Source: Candidatus Shapirobacteria bacterium
Lineage (GTDB): Bacteria > Patescibacteria > Microgenomatia > UBA12405
Assembly (NCBI GenBank): GCA_028710865.1
Contig: JAQTUF010000013.1
Coordinates: forward strand, 1-23,236
Direction of reading: 5' to 3'
Length of the DNA: 23,236 nt
Shown here piece after piece: positions 1-7,840 of the stretch. A program made the position numbers and the translations under genes. The stretch's first letter is position 1; the number at the start of each line of letters is the position of its first letter. The notes beneath the pieces are model-generated. The model worked only from the letters and a program-made list of their open reading frames with translations, made no database searches and was not told the origin of the DNA.

Positions 1-656
1 ATGCCATTATGAGAGTAACTTTCCCTACTTTTTCTCGGCTTCAAGACCATAAAGAAATCATCAAAAAATCACTTGAAAAAAGTCTTTTTTTTATCGCTCT
101 TTTTGTTTTTCCTGCCGTAGCTGGAATCGCCCTCATTGCTCCAGATATAATCAATATTATTCCTAAATATACCAAATGGTTACCTGCTATTATTCCTCTT
201 TATTTTTATGCCGGTAATGTAGCTATTGCTTCCATTACTACTCCTCTTACCAATGCTTTTAATGCCACTGGGAAAATATTATTAACTACTAAATTTATGA
301 TTATGTGGACTGTTTTAACTTGGATATTGTTTCCTCTATTAACTATCAAATATGGCATTTTAGGAGCCTCAGTAGCCGCTATTTTGGTTGGTATTAGTTC
401 TGTCCTCGTTTGGATCTCGGCTTATCGTCTTTTTCAAGTAAATGTTTTAAAAACTGTTTTAAAACCACTAATTGCTAGTTTAATCATGATTTTTATTATC
501 CTAATGTTTCAACAATTAGGATTAAATGTTTGGGTTAATTTATTTGGTAAGATAAGTTTGGGTATTTTAACTTATGGTCTTTACTTATTTTTATTTTCTA
601 AAGCAGAAATTAACTGGTTTATTCATCAACTCCAATGTCTAATAAGCAAAAGATAA
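1..656 (+). CDS. Polysaccharide/lipid-linked glycan flippase (Wzx/MATE-like), C-terminal part, 5' truncated
   Basis: The frame is open to the left edge (codons from base 3), so the start is outside the window and the ATG at 9 is internal. The first residues include RVTFPTFSRLQ, which resembles the mid-protein segment of Wzx/MurJ/MATE-fold polysaccharide exporters. It is followed by about five or six hydrophobic segments with short basic loops, and by LTNAFNATGK, typical of the later helices of that fold. Such proteins flip undecaprenyl-linked glycans from the cytoplasmic to the outer face. The gene overlaps the next start by 22 bp, and the downstream glycosyltransferases fit the role. Family assignment rests on the C-terminal third only, so RfbX, MviN-type or another MATE-fold exporter cannot be separated. 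Confidence 0.75.
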   Translation, partial: AIMRVTFPTFSRLQDHKEIIKKSLEKSLFFIALFVFPAVAGIALIAPDIINIIPKYTKWLPAIIPLYFYAGNVAIASITTPLTNAFNATGKILLTTKFMIMWTVLTWILFPLLTIKYGILGASVAAILVGISSVLVWISAYRLFQVNVLKTVLKPLIASLIMIFIILMFQQLGLNVWVNLFGKISLGILTYGLYLFLFSKAEINWFIHQLQCLISKR

Positions 657-2302
657 TTTTTTGGTTGATTTTTATATCTTGTTTTTTTATTCAAGTTTTG
701 CCGGTTATTAGGAGTGGTTTGAATTACAGCTACGGTTTGGGTTTTTGGGGAAGTAATGGACATGATGCTATTTGGCATCTTAGTCTTATCAATCATATTA
801 AAAATCCTTTTAAAATAGATTTACCTATTTTTGCTGGTGTTACACTTCAAAATTATCATCCTTTTTTTGATATCTTAATTGCTTTTTTTGCTTATGTTAG
901 TCACATTTCTTCAACTATTTGGTATTTTCAAATCTTTCCTATTATTTCCACTATTATTTTTTTAGTCTCTTCTTTTTTCCTTGGTCGCCGGCTTACTTCT
1001 AATTTTTTTGGTGGACTTTTATTAATGTTTTTTAATGCTTTTGCTAATTCTTTTGGTTGGGTTGTTTCCTTAATCAAATCTGGCCAAATTAGTGGCGAAT
1101 CTCTTTTTTGGGCTATGCAATCAGCCTCAAATCAATTAAACCCTCCTTTTGTTTTATCTTTAATTTTTATAAATTGTTTATTGCTTTTAATTTTAAATAA
1201 AAAAATAAATCAAAAACTTAAATTAGGTTTAATTTTTTTTATTCTGGTTTTTACTCCAATTACCAAAGCCTATGGGGGAGTAGTCGTTTATCTTATCTTT
1301 GGTTTATATAGTCTTTTATCTTTTAAAATTAATAAAAAATCATTAGTTTTATTATTAATTTCACTTCCATTTTCTTATTTAATTTTTAGGCTTTACAACC
1401 CCCTTTCTATCAGTCTTTTCTTGTTTCAACCGTTTTGGTTTACTAATAGTTTAATTGAAGCTCCAGACAGATTTTTCCTCCCCAAAATAGTTAGTATGCG
1501 TTATAGTCTTGAAAATACCGGAATAATTGGATTAAGACTAATAGTTATTTATTTATTTTCGACTATTATCTTTTATCTTGGAAACTTTTCTTGGCGGATT
1601 TTAGGTTTTTTCTCTTTTAGAAATTTTAAAAATAAACTTAAATGGCCATTAATAATAACTATCCTTTTAATTTCTCTAATTCCCCTATTTTTTGTTCAAA
1701 AGGGGACAGCTTGGAATACTATTCAATTTTTATATTATTCACTCTTTTTATCAAACATATTTTTAGTTATTTTTTTACTAAAACTCAAATCAAGCTTTCT
1801 TAAAAAAATCATTTTTATTTTCATTATTATTACCACCTTAGTTTCCAATTGGGAAACAGTTAAACGTTATTTATCAAACCCAGCTCCAGCTACTCTTCCA
1901 ACAAGTGAAATTGAAGCTTTAAATAAATTAAAAAATCTACCTGATGGTGTTGTTTTAACTTTTCCTTATGATAAATACCAAAAAAAGAGTATGTCCACCC
2001 CAATTTCTCTCTATGCTTATGAGACAACCGCTTATGTTTCCGCCTTTTCAGGTAAAAATACTTTTCTAGAAGATCAAATGAATTTAGATATTACCGGTTT
2101 TAATTGGCAAGATCGTCGGTCAGAAGAAGAATTATTTTTCAACAGTCTTGATAAATTTTTTGCCCGAGGCTTTTTATTAAATAATAATATCGATTATATT
2201 TATCTAGTTGATAATCAATCTTTTAAACTTGATCCAAATGATCTTCAAATTAATTTAATTTTTGATAATTCCTCTGTAAAAATTTATCAAGTTAGAAAAT
2301 GA
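635..2302 (+). CDS. Large polytopic membrane protein of a CPR-typical GT-C-like family
   Basis: This is a 555-residue protein with about ten to twelve predicted membrane segments. A first extracytoplasmic loop carries GHDAIWHLSLI (around residues 42-52) and NYHPFFD (around 73-79). Later come PPFVLSL, PITKAYGG and a WNTIQFLYY segment. The last 140 or so residues are soluble and contain VVLTFPYDK, AYVSAFSG, LEDQMNLDITG and a terminal strand-rich tail. The plan (acidic/His first loop, many helices, soluble C-terminal domain) matches GT-C-fold glycosyltransferases and the PTPS-related/YfhO group, and I recall similar proteins as frequent in Microgenomates genomes. A catalytic role is inferred; a polymerase role is also possible. 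It overlaps the flippase gene by 22 bp, indicating co-transcription. It ends in TGA, 12 bp before the next start. Confidence 0.7.
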   Translation: MSNKQKIIFWLIFISCFFIQVLPVIRSGLNYSYGLGFWGSNGHDAIWHLSLINHIKNPFKIDLPIFAGVTLQNYHPFFDILIAFFAYVSHISSTIWYFQIFPIISTIIFLVSSFFLGRRLTSNFFGGLLLMFFNAFANSFGWVVSLIKSGQISGESLFWAMQSASNQLNPPFVLSLIFINCLLLLILNKKINQKLKLGLIFFILVFTPITKAYGGVVVYLIFGLYSLLSFKINKKSLVLLLISLPFSYLIFRLYNPLSISLFLFQPFWFTNSLIEAPDRFFLPKIVSMRYSLENTGIIGLRLIVIYLFSTIIFYLGNFSWRILGFFSFRNFKNKLKWPLIITILLISLIPLFFVQKGTAWNTIQFLYYSLFLSNIFLVIFLLKLKSSFLKKIIFIFIIITTLVSNWETVKRYLSNPAPATLPTSEIEALNKLKNLPDGVVLTFPYDKYQKKSMSTPISLYAYETTAYVSAFSGKNTFLEDQMNLDITGFNWQDRRSEEELFFNSLDKFFARGFLLNNNIDYIYLVDNQSFKLDPNDLQINLIFDNSSVKIYQVRK

Positions 2303-2314
2303 TAAACTATCTCT

Positions 2315-3250
2315 ATGAAACACAAACTTGATATTTCAGTAGTTATTAATGTTAGGAATGAAGCTGAAAACTTAATTAAATGTCTTAAATCAATAAAAGA
2401 TTTTGCCGATGAAATTATTGTTGTCGACATGAAATCAACTGATAATAGTCAAGAAATAGCAAAAAATGCTCATGCTAAAGTTTTTTCTTACAAACCCATG
2501 AAGTTTGTTGAACCAGCTAGAAATTTTGCTATTTCAAAAGCTACCGGTAAATGGATTCTTCTTCTTGATCCAGATGAATATGTTAATAAAACTTTAAAAA
2601 AAGAATTATTAAGCATAACCAAAAGAAATGATATCGATTATGTCCGTATTCCTCGTCAAAATATAATTTTTGGTAAATGGGTTAAACACTCTAACTGTTG
2701 GCCTGATTATTTAATTAGGTTTTTCAAAAATAACAGTGTTACTTGGCAAAAAGAAATTCATAGTCAGCCTATTACTAAAGGTAATAGCTTAACTTTACTA
2801 GATTCTGACCAACTTGCTATCAAACATAATAATTATGAAAATGTTACTCAATTTATTACTCGAGCTATTCGTTATAGTTCTATTCAAGCCGATGAATTAA
2901 ATAGTCAAGACTATAAGCTTAAAATTAGTGATTTTATTTTAAAACCAATCCAAGAATTTAATAGTCGTTTCTTTTTTGCCGAAGGCTATAAAGATGGATT
3001 TCATGGGTTAATATTTTGTTTACTTCAAGGTTTTGCCATCGGTTTAATCTATATTAGATTATGGGAAAAACAAGGTTCTCAAGATAAACAAATTTTAAAA
3101 GAATCTTTTATCTCTGCCAGCCAAGAATCAACCTTTGAATATGATCATTGGTTTACTAAATTCTTTAAAAATGAATATTCTAGTAATCCTTTTAAAAATA
3201 TGTTTATTAAATTAAGACATTACTTAAATTATCTTACTAAAAATTTTTAA
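2315..3250 (+). CDS. Glycosyltransferase family 2, WaaE/KdtX-like
   Basis: The N-terminal GT-A domain shows the family's opening strand ISVVINVRNEAENL (7-20), a nucleotide-contact motif EIIVVDMKSTDNS with Asp38, and a metal-binding DPDE at 85-88. Further on are IPRQNIIFGKW and PDYLIRFF, the conserved PR-N...G and PD-IR pattern of the WaaE-like GT2 subfamily, and IHSQPI in place of the usual H-EQ. A C-terminal hydrophobic stretch near FHGLIFCLLQGFAIG probably associates with the membrane. Such enzymes add one sugar from an NDP-sugar donor to a lipid-linked acceptor in the cytoplasm. At 311 residues it is longer than its two relatives here, with extra C-terminal sequence. It ends exactly where the next gene begins (TAA then ATG). 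No Shine-Dalgarno sequence is visible. Sugar specificity cannot be read from sequence. Confidence 0.88.
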   Translation: MKHKLDISVVINVRNEAENLIKCLKSIKDFADEIIVVDMKSTDNSQEIAKNAHAKVFSYKPMKFVEPARNFAISKATGKWILLLDPDEYVNKTLKKELLSITKRNDIDYVRIPRQNIIFGKWVKHSNCWPDYLIRFFKNNSVTWQKEIHSQPITKGNSLTLLDSDQLAIKHNNYENVTQFITRAIRYSSIQADELNSQDYKLKISDFILKPIQEFNSRFFFAEGYKDGFHGLIFCLLQGFAIGLIYIRLWEKQGSQDKQILKESFISASQESTFEYDHWFTKFFKNEYSSNPFKNMFIKLRHYLNYLTKNF

Positions 3251-4168
3251 ATGATATCAATTGCTTTAATTGTTTTAAATTGGAAACAGCCAAAATTAAC
3301 TTTAGATACTATAGATTCAATTCTAAAGATTAAGACCGATTCTTTTAAATATAAAATATTTTTAGTTGACAATGCCTCTCCGGATAATTCTATTGATATT
3401 TTTCAAAAAAAATATTCTCAAAATAAACAAATAGAAATTATTCAAACTGGAGCTAATTTGGGTTATGTTGGTAATAATATCGGTATCAAAAAAGCTTTAA
3501 AAGAGAAATTTGACTATATTCTTTTAATTAATAATGATGTCTTGGTCGACCCATTCTTTTTACAAGAGTTAGTTTCTGAAACTAAAAATGGTTATGATCT
3601 ACTTGGTCCTAAAATTTATTTTGCTCCCCATTTTGAATACCATAAAGATAGATATTCTAAAGAAGAAATTGGTAAAGTAATTTGGTCTGCTGGAGGTCAA
3701 ATGGATTGGGACAATGTTTATGGTAGTAATATTGGGGTTGATGAAGTAGATCGCGGTCAACGTGATCAAATAACTACCAATTTGGACTTTCTTACTGGCT
3801 GCTGTCTTTTAGTCAATTCTAAAGTATTTAAAAAAATAGGTTTACTTGATGAAAAATTCTTTATGTATCTTGAAGATGTTGATTTTTGTCAGAGAGCCAA
3901 GCAATTTGGATTTAAATTAGCTTATATTCCTAAATCAAAAATTTGGCATGTCAATTCTGGTTCTTCAAAAAGTGGAGGAGATTTACATGATTACTTTATT
4001 ACTCGAAATCGGCTTCTTTTTGGGTTCAAATATGCAAAATTAAAAACAAAATTTGCTTTACTTAGGGAATCATTTAGATTTTTATTAAATCCTTCAACTT
4101 CATCATGGAAAAAGAAAGCTGTAATTGATTTTTATTTTAAAAAATTAGGTAAAGGATCATGGAAATAA
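3251..4168 (+). CDS. Glycosyltransferase family 2, WbbL/rhamnosyltransferase-like
   Basis: A 305-residue GT-A enzyme. It opens with ISIALIVLNWKQPKLT; the V-x-N-W form is typical of WbbL-type GT2 enzymes. Asp40 lies in FLVDNASPDNS, GANLGYVGNNIGI matches the family's NxGFaxgnN motif, and LLINNDVLVD (91-100) holds the DXD-equivalent. The catalytic-base region is FMYLEDVDFCQRA with Glu208-Asp209. There is no membrane segment, so it should act at the cytoplasmic face on a lipid-linked acceptor. Rhamnosyltransferases are the best known members, but the donor cannot be deduced. It starts on the base after the preceding stop and overlaps the following gene by 10 bp, consistent with translational coupling within one operon. 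Confidence 0.88.
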   Translation: MISIALIVLNWKQPKLTLDTIDSILKIKTDSFKYKIFLVDNASPDNSIDIFQKKYSQNKQIEIIQTGANLGYVGNNIGIKKALKEKFDYILLINNDVLVDPFFLQELVSETKNGYDLLGPKIYFAPHFEYHKDRYSKEEIGKVIWSAGGQMDWDNVYGSNIGVDEVDRGQRDQITTNLDFLTGCCLLVNSKVFKKIGLLDEKFFMYLEDVDFCQRAKQFGFKLAYIPKSKIWHVNSGSSKSGGDLHDYFITRNRLLFGFKYAKLKTKFALLRESFRFLLNPSTSSWKKKAVIDFYFKKLGKGSWK

Positions 4169-4947
4169 ATAAAAGTAATTTATCTATTATTATCCTTGCT
4201 GGTAATGAAGAAAAGACCATTATTGATTGCCTCAAATCTTGTTCTTGGGCTAAAGAAATTATTTTAGTAGCTGCCAATTCCACTGACAACACTATTACTT
4301 TGGCTCGAAAAACGATTTCTACTATTAAAATCATTAAAACCAATGATGAATATAATAAAAACTTTTCCAAATGGCGTAATTTAGGGTTTAAACAGACTAC
4401 CAATAAATGGATTTTGTATATTGATTCAGATGAAAGGATTACTCAGTCACTTAAACAAGAAATTATTAAAATCATTTCAACTAAAAGTATTGAATATTCC
4501 CACTTTGCTATCCCTAGGGCCAATTTTTATTTAGGTAAAAGAGTTAAATATGGTGGTTCTTATCCTGATTATGTCATTAGACTCTTTCAAAAGAAAGAAT
4601 TTAAAGGGTATCAAGGTATTCTTCATGAACAACCAATCGTTGTTGGTAAATTGGCTTATTTAAAATCAGATTTACTTCATTTTACTCATCGCGATCTTTC
4701 TTCTATGCTTCAAAAAAGTTTAGTGTGGACTGATATGGAGGCCTATGCTCTTTATCAAAGTCATCATCCACCAATAGTTTGGTGGCGCATTATTCGAATG
4801 ATGTTCACCAAGATTTGGGAAAGACTAATAAAACAACAAATGTGGCGTGATAAAACTGTCGGTTGGATTTCAGTAATTTTTGAGACTTTTAATTCTTTTA
4901 TGATCTATGCCAGGTTGTGGGAAATTCAACAAAAAAACAAAAAATAA
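4159..4947 (+). CDS. Glycosyltransferase family 2, WaaE-like, with altered nucleotide-binding motif
   Basis: A 262-residue paralogue of the WaaE-like enzyme encoded two genes upstream. The metal-binding motif is intact (YIDSDERI, Asp89 and Asp91), as are the PR-N, PDYVIRLF and LHEQPIV signatures. The C-terminal IYARLWEIQ resembles the family's usual end. The unusual feature is residue 38: relatives here read VVD-x-x-S-(T/Q)-D at 36-43, whereas this protein reads LVAANSTD, replacing the nucleotide-contacting Asp by Ala. It could be a working enzyme with a changed donor, or one with weak activity. It overlaps the previous gene by 10 bp and is followed by a 15-bp gap. Function as a cytoplasmic glycan-assembly enzyme is likely from family and context. 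Confidence 0.85.
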   Translation: MEINKSNLSIIILAGNEEKTIIDCLKSCSWAKEIILVAANSTDNTITLARKTISTIKIIKTNDEYNKNFSKWRNLGFKQTTNKWILYIDSDERITQSLKQEIIKIISTKSIEYSHFAIPRANFYLGKRVKYGGSYPDYVIRLFQKKEFKGYQGILHEQPIVVGKLAYLKSDLLHFTHRDLSSMLQKSLVWTDMEAYALYQSHHPPIVWWRIIRMMFTKIWERLIKQQMWRDKTVGWISVIFETFNSFMIYARLWEIQQKNKK

Positions 4948-4962
4948 TGTATTATTAGATCA

Positions 4963-6144
4963 ATGCAGAAACGAGTTGCAATCTACGACCCTTATTTAGA
5001 TACCTTGGGCGGTGGTGAAAGATATTGTCTCACAATTGCTGAAATTCTTCTAAAAAAAGGTTATAAAGTTGATTTATTTTGGTCTGGTAATAAATCTTTA
5101 GTTGAAAAAGCAGAAAAAAGATTTTCACTTGATTTAACTAATATTAAAATTGTTCCAGATATATTTGAAATTAAACCACAGCGGTTGGAATTAATCGAGG
5201 AAAGTCGAATTTTTTCTAAATTTATTAATCATGCTATTAATCCCCAAAAAATTCATTTTAAATTTAAAAAACTTTTTAAAAAATTAAAAACAACCAATAA
5301 ATACGAAATTATTTTTTATTTAAGTGATGGAAGTGTTCCTTTTCTTTTTGGTAAAAAAAATTATCTTCATATCCAAGTTCCCTTTGTTCAAACACCTAGT
5401 TATCTTAAAAATGTATTAAATCAACCAAAATTAAAGCTTATTTCTAATGTTATTTGTAATTCACAATTCACTTCTAAATTTCAAATCGGTGCTTTAAAAA
5501 ACAAAGCTTTAGTCTTATATCCACCTGTTGATGTTGATAAATTTAAAGTATCTCATCAAAAAGAAAATATTATTTTATCAGTTGGTCGATTTGATAATAT
5601 TTTAAACGCCAAAAAACAAGATGTCTTAATTGATGCTTTTAAAAATTTAGTAGACAAAAATGGAGTTAGGGATTGGAAGTTAGTTTTAGTTGGTGGTAGT
5701 CTTATTGATCCAGAAAAAAATCTTTATCTTAAATATCTCTATGAAAAAGCTAAAGATCTTTCGGTTAATTTTGTAGTTAATCCTCAATTTAATGATCTTC
5801 AAAAAATTTATTCTGAATCTAAAATATATTGGCACGCCGCTGGATTTGAAGTCAATCAAGATATTCATCCTGAAAATACCGAACATTTTGGTATAACTAT
5901 AGTCGAAGCCATGGCCTCTGGTTTAGTTCCAGTAGTTATCGCTAAAGGTGGTATTCCAGAAATTATAGAAAATGGGGTTAATGGATTTTTATGGAATTCT
6001 CTTGATGAATTAGTTTTAAAAACTAAAAAATTAATTGAAAATCCAGAAAATTTAAAACTTATGTCTCAACAATCAATCATCAATTGTCGTGCTTTTTCAA
6101 AAGAAAACTTCGAAAAACGTCTATTAGCTATTATTGAAGATTAG
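4963..6144 (+). CDS. Glycosyltransferase family 4 (GT-B), ALG11-like
   Basis: A 393-residue GT-B enzyme. The N-terminal acceptor domain begins with VAIYDPYLDTLGGGERYCL, with the GGGER loop at 16-20, which is characteristic of ALG11-type alpha-mannosyltransferases. The C-terminal donor domain starts around 200 with NIILSVGRFDNIL, continues through WKLVLVGGS, and has the retaining-GT4 EX7E motif as Glu307 and Glu315 in EHFGITIVEAMASG, followed by a KGGIPEII loop. ALG11-type enzymes transfer mannose from GDP-mannose to a lipid-linked oligosaccharide at the cytoplasmic face; mannose here is inferred only. It sits 15 bp after the previous gene, with a TATTAT hexamer 7 bp before its ATG, and 3 bp before the next gene. 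Confidence 0.88.
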   Translation: MQKRVAIYDPYLDTLGGGERYCLTIAEILLKKGYKVDLFWSGNKSLVEKAEKRFSLDLTNIKIVPDIFEIKPQRLELIEESRIFSKFINHAINPQKIHFKFKKLFKKLKTTNKYEIIFYLSDGSVPFLFGKKNYLHIQVPFVQTPSYLKNVLNQPKLKLISNVICNSQFTSKFQIGALKNKALVLYPPVDVDKFKVSHQKENIILSVGRFDNILNAKKQDVLIDAFKNLVDKNGVRDWKLVLVGGSLIDPEKNLYLKYLYEKAKDLSVNFVVNPQFNDLQKIYSESKIYWHAAGFEVNQDIHPENTEHFGITIVEAMASGLVPVVIAKGGIPEIIENGVNGFLWNSLDELVLKTKKLIENPENLKLMSQQSIINCRAFSKENFEKRLLAIIED

Positions 6145-6147
6145 TTT

Positions 6148-7020
6148 ATGAAAGTATCAGTTATTGTTACCAATTGGAATGGAAAAGATATTCTTCAAAA
6201 AAATCTAGAATCAATTATAAAATTAAGTCCTGAGGCTCAAGAAATTATTTTAACAGATGATGCTTCTCAAGATGATAGTGTTTCTTTTGCTAAATCACTT
6301 CAAAAAAAATATCCCAAACTAAAAATAATTAGTCATAAAAATAATCAAGGTTTTGGTGCCAATTCCAATAATGCAGTTAAACAAGCGGTAGGTGATTTAG
6401 TTGTTTTACTTAACAACGATATTTATCCTCATCCAAAATATATTACTAATAGTCTCAAACATTTTAAAGATCCAAATGTTTTTGGAGTTGGTTTTGCTGA
6501 ATATGGTCATGAAAATTGGGCTCGTATTTTTTGGGAAAATGGTTATCTTCAACATGAGCCTGGGACTGAAATTAAAACTACCCATATATCTGCATGGGTA
6601 TCTGGTGGTAGTTCTATTATTAGAAAAAGTATTTTTCAAAAACTAGGTGGTTTTGATCCAATCTATGCTCCATTTTATTGCGAAGATTTAGATCTTGGGT
6701 TTAGAGCTTGGAAATCCGGTTATAACCTTCTTTGGGAACCCAAAAGTGTTGTTGAACACCATCATGAAACCACTATGTCTAAATTTTCACCCAATCTTCT
6801 AAATTACATTAAAGAAAGAAATCGATTATTAAACACTTGGCGTAACATTACTGATCCAAATTTACTAAGGTTAAACAAATTAGCCCTTATAGGCAGAATT
6901 TTTTCTGGTCCAAATTATATAAAAATTATTAGAGCTGCAAAAAAACAAATCCAAAAATTTCCTCCACCAATTGTTTTCTCCAAAAAAACTGACCAACAAA
7001 TATTAGATTTATTCAAATAA
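6148..7020 (+). CDS. Glycosyltransferase family 2, rhamnosyltransferase-like
   Basis: A 290-residue GT-A enzyme. Landmarks are VSVIVTNWNGKDIL (3-16), Asp37 in ILTDDASQDDS, NNQGFGANSNNAV (65-77), the metal site VLLNNDIYPHP with Asp91, a GGFDPIYAPFYCEDLDLGFRA segment with Glu179-Asp180 as catalytic-base region, and EHHHETT followed by KERNRLLN, which matches the acceptor-side signature of WbbL-like enzymes. It lacks membrane helices. It probably adds one deoxyhexose or hexose to the growing lipid-linked glycan. The start is 3 bp after the preceding stop; a weak GAAG lies 12 bp upstream and is not convincing as a ribosome-binding site. Donor and acceptor are unknown. Confidence 0.88.
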   Translation: MKVSVIVTNWNGKDILQKNLESIIKLSPEAQEIILTDDASQDDSVSFAKSLQKKYPKLKIISHKNNQGFGANSNNAVKQAVGDLVVLLNNDIYPHPKYITNSLKHFKDPNVFGVGFAEYGHENWARIFWENGYLQHEPGTEIKTTHISAWVSGGSSIIRKSIFQKLGGFDPIYAPFYCEDLDLGFRAWKSGYNLLWEPKSVVEHHHETTMSKFSPNLLNYIKERNRLLNTWRNITDPNLLRLNKLALIGRIFSGPNYIKIIRAAKKQIQKFPPPIVFSKKTDQQILDLFK

Positions 7021-7027
7021 TTAAGTG

Positions 7028-7840
7028 ATGGAAAATATAGATCGTATTTCTATTATTATAGTCACTTGGAATACTGCCAAAATCACTAAAGAATGTGTTG
7101 ATACAATTAATAAATTTATCCCAAGGCAGGAAATAATTGTCGTTGATAATGGTTCAAGTGATAATACTATCGAGATTTTATCCAAAATCAAAAATGTCAA
7201 AATTGTAGCCAATAATGCTAATCTTGGCTTTGCCAAAGCTAATAATATCGGATTTAAATATGTTACGTCCAATTATGTCATTTTTATGAATTCTGATATG
7301 AAAATTCTAGATTCCAAATTTTTAAATATGGTTGAGTACCTTAAGGTCAATCCCAACATAGGAATTATTGGACCGAAGTTTCTAAATCCAGATCTTTCTC
7401 CTCAAGCTTCTGTTTTTCCCCGACAATCAATTTTAAATGCTTTCAAAGAGTTTTGGTTAAATCAAAAAGGTGCTTATTCTAAATATATTCCCGATTCTCA
7501 AAAACCAATTAAAGTTTGGTCAATTTCTGGTGGTTGTATCCTCACCCGCAAATCATTTTTTAAATCAATCGGTGGTTGGAATGAAAAATATTTCTTTTAT
7601 TTTGAAGATATGGATTTATGTCGAAAAATAAACCAAATCAATAAAGAGGTAATTTATTACCCAGAATGCCAAATCATTCATTATCATGGCGCTAGTGGTA
7701 TCAAATTAGCTGACTCAAAGAATCAGTGGCGCCGTTTAATTCCCAGTAGTAAAAAATATCATGGCCTATTAAACCATTATTTAATCAATCTAATCATTTG
7801 GTCAAGTCAAAAATGGCAAAAACTATTTTCAAAAAAATAA
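7028..7840 (+). CDS. Glycosyltransferase family 2, rhamnosyltransferase-like
   Basis: A 270-residue GT-A protein when started at the ATG at 7028; a GTG one codon upstream (7025) is possible but less likely. It carries ISIIIVTWNTAKIT, Asp40 in IIVVDNGSSDNT, ANLGFAKANNIG (64-75), FMNSDMKI with Asp90 in the DXD position, a VWSISGGCILTRK loop, and FEDMDLCRKI with Glu193-Asp194. IIHYHGASG near the C terminus matches the HxxGxS element of this subfamily. It is the third WbbL-like enzyme in the run and should act in the cytoplasm on the same type of acceptor. It follows the previous stop by 7 bp and overlaps the next ATG by 28 bp. Confidence 0.87.
   Translation: MENIDRISIIIVTWNTAKITKECVDTINKFIPRQEIIVVDNGSSDNTIEILSKIKNVKIVANNANLGFAKANNIGFKYVTSNYVIFMNSDMKILDSKFLNMVEYLKVNPNIGIIGPKFLNPDLSPQASVFPRQSILNAFKEFWLNQKGAYSKYIPDSQKPIKVWSISGGCILTRKSFFKSIGGWNEKYFFYFEDMDLCRKINQINKEVIYYPECQIIHYHGASGIKLADSKNQWRRLIPSSKKYHGLLNHYLINLIIWSSQKWQKLFSKK

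Noticed and set aside
4137..4403. Minus-strand open frame of 88 codons
   Set aside because: It lies antisense within a well-supported GT2 gene, has no recognisable motif, and would require opposite-strand coding in conserved sequence.
6401..6646. Open frames on both strands of about 80 codons
   Set aside because: Both sit entirely within the rhamnosyltransferase-like gene at 6148, whose motifs fit the other frame. Low-G+C sequence gives such open stretches by chance.
7021..7272. Minus-strand open frame antisense to the start of the GT2 gene at 7028
   Set aside because: The plus strand encodes the conserved GT2 N terminus here; the opposite frame has no family features.
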